Below are positions 1-11,273 of a stretch of DNA of 64,000 bases, piece after piece; position 1 is the stretch's first letter; the number at the start of each line of letters is the position of its first letter. Position numbers and translations under genes: made by a program. Origin of the DNA: Fulvia fulva (lineage: Eukaryota > Ascomycota > Dothideomycetes > Mycosphaerellales > Mycosphaerellaceae); contig NC_063012.1 in assembly GCF_020509005.1 (NCBI RefSeq), forward strand, positions 10,664,001 through 10,728,000, written 5' to 3'. The notes below the pieces were generated by a model. It had not been told where the DNA came from, made no database searches, and saw nothing but the letters and a program-made list of their open reading frames with translations.

Positions 1-3000
1 CTATGCCTGTACGAGGGTGGTAACCTCTCGTAGTATAGAAGGGAGAGTAGCTAGTAGTCTCCGAGTCCTAGTTACGAGTAGCGAACTCCACCGTAGGGAT
101 ATGCTAGGGCCAATCCTTCTAGTGGTAGTCGACGAAGTAACGAAGGACCTGCTCGAGGATAGCGTTCGTAATTTCGGTCTAGCCGTCGGTCTGTGGCTAA
201 AAACTGGTCGAGAGGTTATGCTTGATGCCTAGGATAGTACACAGACGCTTCTAGAAGTGCGAGATAAACTAGGTGCCTCTGTCAGAGGTGATGCTATCCG
301 GGAGGCCTTGAAAGCGCCAGACGAATTCGTAGAACAAGCGAGTAGTCTCCTTTACGGTTATGCTCTAGCACGGGATTATATACCGGTCCTTAGAGTGACG
401 GTCCACGATCACTAGAAGGGCCTTTGCTTTCACGCCGCTAAAGGTCTTGCCGTAAGGAAGATCGGTGATAAAGTCTATAGTGATGTGCTTCCACGGACGA
501 TCAGGAGCCGGGAGAGGGTGCAAGAGACCGTAGGGACGGTGGCGGTTAGCTTTGGCTCTTCGGTAAGTAGCGCAGTTCAGCACGTAGCGGCGGACGTCCT
601 TCTAGGAATGCGGCCACTAGTAATACCTAGCGAGGAGCTTATAGGTCTTAGCTACGCCTAGGTGACCCCTAGAGGCGGAGTCGTAGATGATTTGAAGAAT
701 CTTAGCTCGGATATTAGAGCCTTCGGGCTGCGGTACGTAAAGCTTCTTACGGAAGTAGACGACACCTTCCTAGAGCTCGCACTCGGACAGCGAGAAGCCC
801 GGGAATGTCCTCGCGCCAGATCTAAGGGCCTGAACTAACTCTTAGGCGTCTATGTCGGCATCGTACGCTGTTCGTACTCGTGCTATGATGCCTTCGGGCT
901 GCTCCTCATTATCAAACCCCTTAAAGTCTGATTCGGATAAGCCGTCGGTCGTTACTAAGCCCTCTTCATCGTCGTTCAAGTCCTTAGCGTCCGAGGCGTA
1001 TTCTTTAGGCTCGGATTCATCGTCACTCTCGTCAAGGTAGGCAGGAGCGAGCACGAGAGTAGCAAAGGAAGCGGCGAGCGTAGGCTAACCGTTCGATAGG
1101 TACTCTCGAAGCTCGGAAGAGAGGTTGTGCTCTTTGATGACTTGTTGCCCTGCGATTTGCCGGCCCCCTCTTCGATCAACTAGAGAGTCTCTAGGGCGGC
1201 GGGTAAGGGCGTCGGCTATCGAGTTGGCCTTGCCGGGCGTATACGAGATCACGAAGTTGAACCGGGAGAGGAACTCGCTCTAGCGGGCCTGGCGACGATT
1301 AAGCAGCTTGCTCTTTATAAAGTAGACGAGGTTCTTATGGTCGGAGCTTACTTAGACGGGCATAGCAGAGCCTTCGAGCTCGGGGCGCCACTCTTCGAAA
1401 GCTTTGACGATGGCGAGAAGCTCCTTGTCGTAGATCTCGTAGTTACACTCCGTGGCGGTCAACTTCTTAGAGAGGAAGGCGACAGGTAACTAGGGGGATT
1501 TAGGCGAGCGGCGTTGTAGCAGGACACCGCCCACTACGCCGTCGGATGCGTCGGTCTCTACACGGGTCTCTAGTTCGAAATCGAAGTGCTGTAGAAGCGG
1601 GTTCTTAACAAACTTCGCTTTGAGCAAGTCAAAAGCCTCCTAGCATTCGTCGGTCTAGGCGAACTTCTCACCCTTACGCGTGAGCTTCGTCAAAGGGCGT
1701 ACCACGCCCGAAAATGCGTGGATAAAGCGGCGGTAGAAGTTGGCAAAGCCTAGGAAACCCTGGACCTCTTTAACGTTCGTAGGAGCATCCTATTCGACGA
1801 TAGCGTCGATCTTCTCTTAGTCTATCTTGATGCCGTCTGCGGTAATAATCAAACTAAGGAACTTGACTTCGGTCTTCTTAAACTCGTACTTATCGATATC
1901 GAGCTACAAGCCGGCGTCTACGAGCTTCTGAAGGACCTTATAGACGTGCTCGCGGTGCTCCTCCTTAGTCTCGCTATAGACTAGGATGTCGTCGATGTAG
2001 GCAGTGTAGAACTGATCGAGGAACTCCTAAAGGATGTCGTTAATGAAGTTCTAGAAGGTACTAGGCCCGTTATAAACGCCGAAGGGCATAACGAGCGACT
2101 CGAACAGCCCGTAGCGAGTACGGAAGGCTGTGAGATACTCGTGTCCTTCTGCCATTCGTAACTTGTTGAACGTAGCGATGACATCGAGCTTAGTGAAGTA
2201 CTTGGCCTTAGAGAGGCGCTCGAGCGTCTCCTAAATCAACGGTATTGGGTAGCGGTTCTTCTTTGTAACAGCGTTCAAGCCTCGGTAGTCTACGTAGAAG
2301 CGTAGACTACCGCCGGGCTTCTTGACGAACATGACGGGACTGCTAGCGCTAGAACGGCTCGCTCGAATGAACCCCTTCTTTAGGTTCTCTTCGAGGTATC
2401 TCTTAAGGACGATAAGCTCTTCTCGGGACATAGAATATAACGGTCCGAACGGTGTCTCTACACCTTCTTCTAGCTCAATCTTGTGGTCGTAAGGGCGATG
2501 AGGAGGTAGCTCGTCTACGGCTTTAGCATCGAATACGTAGAGGATGTGGTGTGCCTAAGGAGGGACCTTCGTAGCAGGGTCGGTAGGTGTACGCTTCTTG
2601 TCGAGCTTCTCGAGGGCGATATCGATATCGCGGAGAGAGGCGGCGAAGACTTGAGCTTTGGGCTGCTTAGTAGTAGTGGTGAAGGTAGCGGCGTTCACCT
2701 AGAAGATCTTAGTATACTCAGGACCGCGCTAAGGCGGCGGAGAAGGCGGAGGTGCCGGAGGAACTTCTAGAGGGAAGCTGACAGTAAGGGAAGTCTAGTC
2801 GATAATAGGTCGGTGTCGTCTAAACTAGGGGAGGCCGAGGATAAACTTCTGATACGGTAGGGACGTAAGGAAGCTAGTGATCGACATACGCTTGCCTCCG
2901 AGGGTGATTGACGTGTGTACAACATGAGTAATCTTACTAGTAGTAGTCTCCGTGCCGTCAAAGAGTTCAAGGGTGCGAGGGTACTTAAGTTCCTAGGGTT

Positions 3001-3205
3001 CGAGGTTGAGAGAGGTCGCGAGTTTATAGTCTATAAAAGACTCGCCTAGTGCGCCAGTGTCTATGAGAGTGAGATTGGAAGAAGAGAGTTTCTTTGAGCC
3101 GATATTTACATTCGTAACGAACGGTTTGCAAGCGTAGTCCTTGCCCGTCTCGTCGTATAGGTCTAGCTGTGCTGTATTGATCCTCAACTTCTTTCCTCTC
3201 TTCAC
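1..3205 (-). pseudogene. pol of Gypsy-1 copy 1 (protease, RT, RNase H, integrase), RIPed and partial
   Basis: Open fragments show the domain order. 3205-2993 contains the aspartic protease signature LIDTGA. 2431-2231 is the start of the RT with the [11 protein letters not shown] block. 2184-1981 continues the palm. 583-365 is the integrase core with ITIDFITDLPYG, where the first catalytic Asp sits. The same fragments occur in copy 3 in the same order. Stops in every domain show it is dead. Confidence 0.88.
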
Positions 3206-3209
3206 TTTC

Positions 3210-4413
3210 GGTAAACGTTGTTCTTGGTCTTTATCGCGTCGATAAGGAAGACCTAGGCTTTTTCCTGCTTAGCGGGAGTAGTAGGAGTAGGCTCGATAGC
3301 GCCGATAGCGCCGCGAACCGGGTTGCGGGCGTTACGGGTAGCGAGCTGCGGACAGTTAGCTACGATGTGGCCTAGACCGCCGTAGTAGGTGTAGAGTCCG
3401 GCCTAGCGACGGCGAAGCTTCTCTTCGGGAGTGAGCTTACCGTTCACGAGGCCCTAGACTCGAGGGACGGCGGCACTAGCGCTGAGATCTATAGCGTTAC
3501 CTATAGAGACGGGAGGGAGAGCCGTAGGAGCGGCGGCGCCTAGTAGAGCAGCGAAGTGGCTTCCGGGACCACGAGGCTAACGACCTTAAGAACGGGAAGC
3601 GAGGAGAGAGGCGGTGTGTTTTATGTTAGAGTCGAGGCGCTAGCAGGTCTCGACGAGCTCACGGAAGCTTATAGTACTAACGTCCTTGTCCTCGAGGGCT
3701 CGAAGAAGCTCTGCTGACAAACCACGGCGGAGAGTGCTCTTCTTAGTCTCTTCGTTGTAGCCGGTGAACCCGATGTCGCGGTTGAAGGCCGCGAGGTACT
3801 CGGCGAAGCTCTTGTTCTTCTAGAGGAGGTTATAGATGGCGTTCTAGGCGGTGGCTCTACGGTCTGGATCACCAAAGGCAGTACGGAGGTCCTACATCAA
3901 GGTGAGGACGTCCGGGTAGCCGATAGTCTGCGTAGCGTTGTCGATGTAGTGTTATACCTAAGCCGCGGCGTCTCCCCGAAGGAGGGAGAAGACGTACGTG
4001 ACTTTGTCCTTCTCTTGCGGAAAGTGGTCGGCATTAGCTAACAGCTTGATAGTGAGCTGTGTCTCAAATGCCTCAAACTTGCTCTTGTTACCGTCGAACT
4101 CGTCTAGGTCGTTGACCTTCTTAGAGAAGTGCTAGCGGCGGTTGTCGTCGGCGTACGGGGCGAGGTTCTAGAAGGTGTTCACAATACCTTGAAGGTATGT
4201 TACTTAGTTGTTTGCTTGCTCGACCTGCTAGGCGGTCTCGCGGAAAGAGGAGACGGTGCGGTTGATAAGAGCGTAGGCGGTGTCGGGGTTAGCGTTTACC
4301 TAGGCACCGAAGGTAGCGGCGTTCGAGAAGGGGATGTCAGTCCACTCACTAAAGTGGAATAGAGTGTCTTAGTTGTCGAGGTTGACACCTCTATCGGTGG
4401 CGTGGTCACCCAT
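3210..4413 (-). pseudogene. gag of Gypsy-1 copy 1 (capsid/nucleocapsid), RIPed
   Basis: The minus-strand frame from the ATG at 4413 reads as a retroviral-type Gag interrupted by in-frame stops at former Gln codons. A zinc knuckle lies near 3398-3440, where the cysteine positions of the CCHC motif are partly changed to tyrosine (TGC to TAC, a RIP change) while the Gly-Gly-Leu-Gly-His and Ala-Asn-Cys parts remain. The pol frame that follows is offset by -1, as in elements that make Gag-Pol by frameshifting. The copy cannot make full-length protein. Confidence 0.8.
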
Positions 4414-4452
4414 GAGGATGACTCGAGTGGTTAACGGTTTGTTGGTCTTTTA

Positions 4453-4898
4453 TGATATTAGGGCGAGAGCCTAGCCTATGAGATGTAAGGGTGAAAGCGA
4501 GAATATAGGTGCGAAGTGCAGATACAAAAGGGTATAGTATGATTGCTACACAAAACAAAAGACGAAGAAAGCAAGAGAGGCCTAGGGAAGGCCAGATATT
4601 TATACGCGACCCTCGCGAGTGCGTGTCCCCGCATTAATAGGGCTAACCCGTGCGAAGCCGCGCTTAGCAGCTTTGCTCAAAACCTTATTCCAACCTGCCC
4701 TACGTTCCGAGTCTTCTACGTGCTTCAAGGTTTGGTAGAGGGGTGAATTTGGAGGGCTAGGTCCCGTAGTGAATGTTGCGGGGTATGTGATTCTTGGCGT
4801 TTATACACCAAGCTGGACTGTCACTTCTTAACGACTTCTGAGCGCTCTAAGGCTCTTCTATCCCCACCTTCTGTACACTCTGTGGGGAGACCATGACA
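4453..4898 (-). repeat. 5' LTR of Gypsy-1 copy 1
   Basis: On the minus strand it begins TGTCATGG and ends TAATATCA (TG...CA ends), 446 bp. It matches the 521-523 bp LTRs at 36476-36996, 39476-39998 and 45247-45768 apart from a deletion of about 77 bp. A TATAAATA box lies about 33 nt upstream of the GTCTTT stretch that pairs with the primer site. Confidence 0.88.
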
Positions 4899-5406
4899 CC
4901 CCCGACTACTCCTTGTCTAGTTTAGCTTTCCCTCTAAACGTACGTAGTCTATGTCACTACCCCGTTAGCCCCCGCTCCTAGCCGGTCTCGTCGCGCTACG
5001 TCGTGTCCTCTCTTCCTATACTACTCCTACTAGGCGGTACTGTTCTAGCCAGCCCTTCTCTAGTATCTAGTTCGTAATACGCCGTAGGTCCTTAGCGTTG
5101 TTAAGAAGTGCCCTAATCGTCCGGTTCCTCGCCTTTACTATCTACTCCCCCCTTCCTAGCGACTATCTCGGATAGACGAGGAGTACGTACCGTACGTTCT
5201 AGGAGCGATAGCCGTAGGGGTAGCTAGTATTCGTATATCCTAGAACCTTCCTCTATAATAGGTACCCCTAGAGGCCGATGTGTTCGCTTCGTAGTTAGGT
5301 TGCTATGCTACTCTATGCCCTCGTAAGGCGGTAGTAGATAAGCTTCGGGGGTACTTGACCGCGGATTTTGTAGCTAACCATTCCTTAGGTTGTCCCGCTA
5401 GCTAAG
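4899..5406 (-). mobile_element. LINE-B copy 1, 3' part, RIPed
   Basis: The sequence is the reverse complement of the end of ORF2 and start of the 3' UTR of LINE-B copy 2 (about 46840-47345), with a few transitions. Gypsy-1 copy 1 cuts off the last 3' UTR bases at 4898. The other side joins LINE-B again after Gypsy-A: the bases left of 5412 and right of 12405 are continuous in LINE-B copy 2 at about 46853. Confidence 0.85.
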
Positions 5407-5411
5407 GGCGT

Positions 5412-5804
5412 TGTTACGGTTCGGGCTGAGCCACGACGGCACACATAATCATTGGCTAGGAGCATCACGTGCGCTGCACGAAATCACTCGCTCACCAGTG
5501 ACTTGGTGATTCGAGGTCACTCGCTCACCAGCGACTTGGTGATTCGAGCCAAGACTGACAATGTCTCCTTTGTATTTAGGAACGCTGAGAATCCCTTATG
5601 GCTTCGAGGCGTTCAACTCACTGTTCAATATCACTGTTTGGAATACACCACAACCCAACCTCTGCCTCATTGCTGCTTGGTCTTTACAAGACAAGACAGC
5701 TACTGCTTCATCACTCTCCCTCAACTTCCCATCGGCCCGAGAATAAACCCGATTGAGCTTGTCTTCTTGACTTGTGATATCGTTAGGTTATACCAAACCT
5801 AACA
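5412..5804 (+). repeat. 5' LTR of Gypsy-A
   Basis: 393 bp, TGTTACGG...CCTAACA. U3 holds two tandem copies of a 33-bp unit (5484-5548) containing TCACCA and TGGTGA arms. A TATA-like TATTTAG at 5573-5579 lies about 29 nt before GGCGTTCAA (5608-5616), the stretch that pairs with the primer site, so the RNA is inferred to start near 5605-5608. An ATG-initiated frame inside the LTR is present in both LTRs but looks like chance. Confidence 0.95.
5484..5548 (+). promoter_or_regulatory. Tandem U3 repeats in Gypsy-A LTR, putative enhancer
   Basis: Two 33-bp direct repeats containing CTCGCTCACCAGYGACTT, each with an inverted repeat TCACCA/TGGTGA. They lie 25-90 bp upstream of the TATA-like box. The same core (CTCGCTCAC.AGTGAC) recurs in the Element F LTR, which is otherwise quite different. 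Regulatory role is inferred from position and conservation. Repeated in the 3' LTR at about 12085-12149. Confidence 0.5.
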
Positions 5805-5807
5805 GCT

Positions 5808-5816
5808 TTGAACGCC
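5808..5816 (+). promoter_or_regulatory. Self-primer binding site of Gypsy-A
   Basis: TTGAACGCC, 3 nt after the LTR, is the exact complement of GGCGTTCAA at 5608-5616 in the LTR. No TGG start, as expected for a tRNA 3' end, is seen. In Tf1 and related chromoviruses the 5' end of the mRNA folds back and primes minus-strand DNA; this layout fits that mechanism. Confidence 0.7.
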
Positions 5817-5823
5817 CTCTACG

Positions 5824-7824
5824 ATGGGAGATCGACAGAGTGACCGGGGAACACCCGCCCCCAGTGAAGCAAGCAGAGCCCGACGACCTCAGACCGCGAA
5901 CGATGCTATCAATGCCTTGGCTACTCATACAGGCAACGAGTCCCTCAAGGTTGGCAAGCCAGAGTTCTTCTATGGCGACCGAGACAAGTTCGACACTTGG
6001 GTCTCTCAGATGGATATGTACTTCTTGTTCAACTCCATGGCCGAGAACCTCAAGCCTATCTTTGCCACCACCTTCTTGAGAGGACGAGCACAGCATTGGG
6101 TCAAACCATTCCTTAGGAAGTACCTGGACAGCTACGGAGAAGACAATGCTGACGGAGTCTTCAAGTCTTACAACCATCTCAAGCATGCTATGAAGAGCGT
6201 CTTTGGTGTCTCGAACGAGATTACCACTGCCGTTCGTGTTATTCAGCACTTGACTCAGAAGACTTCCACAGCCGAATATGCTGCCAAGTTCCAGGAATAC
6301 GCGCAACTCACCGATTGGGACGACGAAGCACTTCAAGTCATGTATCGAAGAGGACTGAAGGAGCATGTCAAAGACGAGTTGATGAGGGACGGTCGGAAGA
6401 TCGATGGCTTAGGCGACCTAGTCCAAGTCACGATCGATCTTGACGACAAGCTCTACGAGAGAGCTATGGAACGACGATACGACTCCAAGGTATCTGGAAA
6501 GGCCGGATACACGCCAGGCTACGACAACCGTAACAGAGGTTTCAACGACAACTACAACAAACCCAAGGACAAGCCGTACTACGGACCACAGCCAATGGAG
6601 CTCGACGTTACCGAGAAAGGTCGCAAGATCAGGAACAGCAAGGGGAACAGAAGACCCCCGAGTTCAAGAGAAACACGTACCTGCTATGGATGCGGCAAAC
6701 CTGGCCACATAGCAAGGGACTGCCGCGGTAAGAATATGGTGCGCCGCGAACAGTTCAACATGATGCAACGACGAACTAGTAAATCTGAGAGCAGTGTTGA
6801 GTCTCTGGGAGACATCGACTATACTCGGAGAGTGGAGGAGAGAGCTAGCAATGGACGCACGGAGCCTCTCCTGGACCCCTCACAAGGACGAGGAGGATGC
6901 CATGGGCAGCAAATGGTGGTCATTCCATTCGAGCTGCAGAACCAGCCACGACAGTTCAACATGATGGCACGAAGAGTCGACTACGAGATCGAGTCCGAAT
7001 CTCGAAATGGTCACGGAAGCCTTCATTGGCGATTCTGTTACCAAGACTCGTGTCAGGTTCACTACTCCGCGAAATCAGGAGCAGGGTATTGGCCTCAGCA
7101 ACCGCGAGGAACCCTGGGAGCAACACATAGGCAAGACGCCACGCTCCAAGAAGTGGACATCGACGAATCCTGCTTCGACGACGATAGAAGCGACAAAGAA
7201 AATCAGGACCCAGGATGGAACGGATCGTGGTCACCGGAACCACAGGAAGAAAGTCAAGAAACCACCGGGCCGGATACCATCGAGGAAGACCAGGATCCGG
7301 AAGACTCAAGCGAAGAAGATTCCTCCGAAGGAGAAGAGAGCGACACTAACAACGACAACGAACAAATGACCTTCACCGTAGACGCACCGAAGAAGCTCTA
7401 CGACATGATAATTCACCTGCAACGAAGGCATGAAGAATTCCTACCGAAAATAGGCGGACGACGAATGCTACACTCCATTGAGTTTGACAAGACACTCGAC
7501 ACCCTACGAGGCATGGCCTGGGGATACCCACTCATGGAAACGACCGAAAACCTAGCAACTGCTGTCACAGAGCGACCGCCGATAGGAAGTAGAATGATAG
7601 GTACCGGATACCTCACACCGTCAGGAACATTCGTGTCAAACGAATTGCGCAACATGGTGCAGCACGCACGCGCACTCTACTCAGAAACGCAGAAGATCCA
7701 GGAACGTCATCGAGTACAGATGTGGACACAGAAAGGCTCGCGCCAGGTTCAAGCGGAGGCCTCGAGACACGAAGCACGACGTTCCACATACGAACAGGGA
7801 AAAGGATCAACTCCCCAGGAATGA
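5824..7824 (+). CDS. gag: Gag polyprotein of Gypsy-A, intact
   Basis: 666 aa. Residues about 35-220 form a retrotransposon Gag capsid region (FLRGRAQHWVKPFL and the TAEYAAKFQEYAQL stretch are typical). Residues 287-300 are one CCHC zinc knuckle, CYGCGKPGHIARDC, the RNA-binding nucleocapsid. Residues about 430-520 are very acidic (many Glu/Asp/Ser), followed by a tail of about 150 aa that overlaps the start of pol. The ATG at 5824 is the first good start after the LTR, 20 nt downstream. Gag assembles the virus-like particle that packages the element RNA. It is longer than many fungal Gags because of the acidic and C-terminal parts. The frame is undamaged. Confidence 0.93.
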   Translation: MGDRQSDRGTPAPSEASRARRPQTANDAINALATHTGNESLKVGKPEFFYGDRDKFDTWVSQMDMYFLFNSMAENLKPIFATTFLRGRAQHWVKPFLRKYLDSYGEDNADGVFKSYNHLKHAMKSVFGVSNEITTAVRVIQHLTQKTSTAEYAAKFQEYAQLTDWDDEALQVMYRRGLKEHVKDELMRDGRKIDGLGDLVQVTIDLDDKLYERAMERRYDSKVSGKAGYTPGYDNRNRGFNDNYNKPKDKPYYGPQPMELDVTEKGRKIRNSKGNRRPPSSRETRTCYGCGKPGHIARDCRGKNMVRREQFNMMQRRTSKSESSVESLGDIDYTRRVEERASNGRTEPLLDPSQGRGGCHGQQMVVIPFELQNQPRQFNMMARRVDYEIESESRNGHGSLHWRFCYQDSCQVHYSAKSGAGYWPQQPRGTLGATHRQDATLQEVDIDESCFDDDRSDKENQDPGWNGSWSPEPQEESQETTGPDTIEEDQDPEDSSEEDSSEGEESDTNNDNEQMTFTVDAPKKLYDMIIHLQRRHEEFLPKIGGRRMLHSIEFDKTLDTLRGMAWGYPLMETTENLATAVTERPPIGSRMIGTGYLTPSGTFVSNELRNMVQHARALYSETQKIQERHRVQMWTQKGSRQVQAEASRHEARRSTYEQGKGSTPQE

Positions 7825-10800
7825 GCGACCGAAGGGAGTTATGCAACACAGAAAAGGCTCAAGCATCACCAACGACAACAGTGTTTCGAACCAAGATTAT
7901 CGTCAACGGGCACAAGACAGATGCCATGATAGATTCCGGAGCGAGCGGGAATTTTGCCTCCGAATCATTTGTTACAAGAAACAGGATCGCTACCTGTAAG
8001 AAGAAAGAGGGTTATGAATTGATCGCGGTAGACGGATCATCCTTACCCAGCGTGGAGCGCGAGACGATACCGCTACCACTTGCTATCCAACGGCACCACG
8101 AGGAGATTACCTTGGATGTTACTGATATGGCCAGTCATGACATCGTACTAGGTATGCCTTGGTTGAGAAAGCACAACCCAGTAATCGACTGGAGAAGAGG
8201 AGTACTCAAATTTGAGCAATGCGATTGCGTTATCGCGATTGAACCTACGCAGCGGCAGCGTTCGCTGGTGGATGAGGTAAGACAGCTAAACAGAATACAG
8301 CTTGCACCGACCAGAAGGACAGAAGAACCACCTTCGACTGGGATAGACACCGACTTGGGGCAGTTGGGTCACGAGATCACCGGAACGGATGGAAGTAACG
8401 CACCATCGAAGATGTCTGCTTCGGAACCAGACATTCCTCTAGAATATCGCAGATGGTCACGACTATTCAGAGAAGAGGAAGGCAAGGACGCCTTACCTAA
8501 GCACGCACCATGGGATCACAAGATACACATTCAGCCAGGAAAAGAGCCTCCATGGGGACCCCTATACCAAATGTCCGAAAAAGAGCTCGAAACCTTACGA
8601 GAATGGCTGAAGGAGAAGCTAGCCAAAGGATGGATACGACGATCCACCTCAAGCGCAGGAACTCCATGCATGTTCGTTCCAAAACCAAAACGGGAAACTA
8701 CGACTCGTACAAGACTACCGAAAGTTGAACGAGATCACGATCAAGAACCGATACCCGCTACCTAACATCGAAGAAGCACAAGACAGATTAACCGGATCGG
8801 ACTGGTACACGAAGATTGACCTACGAGATGCCTTCTATGCTATACGGATGGCAGAAGGAGAGGAATGGAAAACCGCTTTCAGAACAAGATACGGACTCTA
8901 CGAATTCTTGGTCATGCCTATGGGACTGACCAACGCACCCGCATCCTGTCAGGACCTTGTCAACGAAACACTCAGAGACCTACTCGACGTATGCGTCATC
9001 GCTTATATGGACGACATACTAGTCTACACCAAAGGATCCCTCCAGGAACACGTTAAGCAAGTCCAAGACGTCTTCGAACGACTCACGAAGTCAGGATTCA
9101 AGACGGCACCGGAGAAATGCGAATTCCACAAGAAAGAAGTCAAGTTCTTAGGCTTCATCATCAGCACGACAGGAATCACAATTGATCCTGCCAAGACACA
9201 GTCAATCAGAGAATGGCCAGAACCGAGGACAATCAAGGAAGTACAATCGTTCCTTGGACTCGCCAACTACAACCGAAAATTCATCAAGGACTACTCGAAG
9301 ACAGCAGCACCAATGACGATGCTTACAAGAAAAGACGTCAACTGGAAATGGGGAAAGGAACAACACGAAGCGTTCACGAAACTCAAGGAACAATGCGCTT
9401 CAGCCCCTACGCTTCGACTATTCGATGGTAGCAAGGAAGTCCACATCGAGACCGACGCGTCCGATATGGCAATAGGCGCATGTCTTACGCAGACACACGA
9501 TGGGAAACGACACCCAGTGGCCTATTACTCCCGGAAGATGACCACAGCGGAACAGAACTACGACATCCATGACAAAGAGCTTCTAGCCATTGTTGCCGCC
9601 ATGCAACATTGGAGAGTGTACGTCGAGGGCCCACCGAAGTTGACGATTCTTTCAGACCACAAGAATCTTACGTACTTCACGACGACGAAAGAACTTACCC
9701 GAAGACAAGCCCGCTGGTCAGAGCTGCTGGGACAATACAAGTTCGAAATTAAGTACACTCCAGGAACAGAGAATGGCTGCGCAGATGCGTTGAGCCGAAG
9801 AAGCGACTACATGGAAGGAAAAGAACCGGTGCAACACAAGATACTTAAGACGAACCCCGACGGAAGTCTTAGTGCCAACACGAGAGAGTTCAACAGCATT
9901 GTACGAATCCTAAGCGACAAGGAAGAGCAGTTCCCTATATCGCAAGGGAAGTACCAAGTACCAAAGGACCGAGAAGAAGAGTGCATTCGACAACATCACG
10001 ACGAACCAATCTACGGACATCCTGGAACTTCAAAAACGATTGATCTGATACAACGCAGTTTCTCATTTCCACAGATGAGACAGAAGGTGTTACGCTACAT
10101 CAAGCAATGCGTACACTGCCAACAAAACAAGGCTGCACGACACGCCAAATACGGTCATCTACAGTTCAGGACACCGCCAACGAAACCATGGGACGAAGTC
10201 ACAATGGACTTTATTACGAAACTCCCACTGTCCAAAGATCAGGTCACAGGACAAACATACGACATGATACTGGTTGTAGTCGACAGACTCACGAAATACG
10301 CACACTTCATTCCTGCATCGGAAACATACACTGCAGAGCAGCTCGGATACCTCATACTGGACAAATTGATCCGATACCACGGATTCCCGGAGACATTTAT
10401 TACGGACAGAGACAAGCTCTTCACGTCAAACTACTGGAAGACGCTCATGGGAACGATCGGAATCAAGCACAAGTTGTCAACAGCATACCATCCAGAGACA
10501 GATGGGCAAACGGAGAGAACGAACCAGACACTCGAACAATACCTACGGCACTACATCAACTACGCACAAGACAACTGGGTTTCACTACTGCCAATGGCGC
10601 AGATTGCACTGAACAACCACAAATCAGAGACAACTTCTGTGACACCGTTCTTCGCGAACTTTGGAAAAGATCCTAACTTATTTGGAAAACCTGGATCCCA
10701 CCCACAAGCCGAAAGAGCCATCGTGACGACGGAGACTCTCAAGGAAGTCCACAAAGACGCAACGAAGGCAATCACAGATGCACAATGAAAATTGTCTCAA

Positions 10801-11259
10801 CAGCGGCAAGACACAAGAAAAATGGCGCCTCTGCTAAAAGAGGGGGATAAGGTCTATCTCCTTACAAAAAACTTGAAGACAAAAAGACAGACCAAGAAAC
10901 TGGATCACGTCAAGGTCGGACCATTTTTTATCGACAAAGTCATAGGACCAGTCAACTATCGCCTACGACTACCACCTGACGCCAAAATCCACCCAGTCTT
11001 CCACATTTCCAAATTGGAACCCGCGGACGCCAGAACACCTTGCCAAGAGATCTTCCATTTCGAGCCGGAAGCAGAAAACGAATTTGAAGTCGAAAAAATT
11101 CTAGACAAGAAGGGTCAGCAATACCTTGTCAAGTGGAAAGGATACAACGAATTAGAAAATACCTGGGAACCGAAACAAAACCTACGGAACTGTCAGCAAA
11201 AAATCCAGGAATACAAAAAACAAAATCGGCACGGGAACCTCATGCGGTTGTCCACATAA
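7722..11259 (+). pseudogene. pol: Pol of Gypsy-A: protease, RT, RNase H, integrase, chromodomain; one frameshift and one stop
   Basis: Pol is entered by -1 frameshift near 7803. The protease has MIDSGAS at about 7926-7946 (catalytic Asp-Ser-Gly). RT spans about 8560-9300 with YMDD at 9004-9015. RNase H follows (TDASDMAIGA, about 9450). Integrase has an HHCC zinc finger (about 9990-10135) and the catalytic triad Asp 10207, Asp 10405, Glu 10513, the last two 35 residues apart (DD35E). The end (about 11080-11220) is a chromodomain with QYLVKWKGY and NTWEPKQNL. Two lesions: one extra base in an A-run near 8688-8692 shifts the frame early in RT, and TGA at 10786-10788 lies between integrase and chromodomain, where CGA to TGA is the simplest change. 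Everything else is open. Confidence 0.93.
7797..7803 (+). promoter_or_regulatory. -1 ribosomal frameshift site between gag and pol of Gypsy-A
   Basis: G GGA AAA in the gag frame fits the X XXY YYZ slippery heptamer. It lies 18 nt before the gag stop at 7822-7824. Slipping back by one base enters the pol frame, which then reads on into the protease. A stimulating RNA structure downstream was not worked out. Confidence 0.65.
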
Positions 11260-11273
11260 GCTTCCCATGCCAC

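Larger units (their letters stand above)
1..4898 (-). mobile_element. Gypsy-1 copy 1, RIPed Ty3/gypsy LTR retrotransposon, cut by window start
   Basis: An LTR (4453-4898) followed on the minus strand by gag (about 4413-3210), protease (about 3200-3000), reverse transcriptase (about 2450-1750), RNase H (about 1650-1200) and integrase (to position 1). The last 0.8 kb of the internal part and the 3' LTR lie outside the window, judged by alignment with copy 3 at 39476-45768. Most reading frames are broken by TAG and TAA codons where CAG/CAA are expected, as RIP produces, but this copy keeps more CA and TG than copies 2 and 3. It sits in the 3' end of LINE-B copy 1. Its LTR lacks about 77 bp that the other copies have. 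Confidence 0.9.

Noticed and set aside
2546..2770. Arg-rich frame, also at 41681-41902 on the other strand
   Set aside because: Antisense shadow of the same Gypsy-1 pol segment in two copies.
5452..5802. Open frame of 116 codons in the Gypsy-A LTR, repeated at 12053-12403
   Set aside because: Lies wholly in the LTR, holds a translated tandem repeat, has no known domain, and its presence in both LTRs only reflects LTR identity.
5788..6366. Open minus-strand frame of 192 codons opposite Gypsy-A gag
   Set aside because: Antisense shadow of a conserved gag region with no recognisable domain; unlike the zinc-cluster frame it has no counterpart in Element F.
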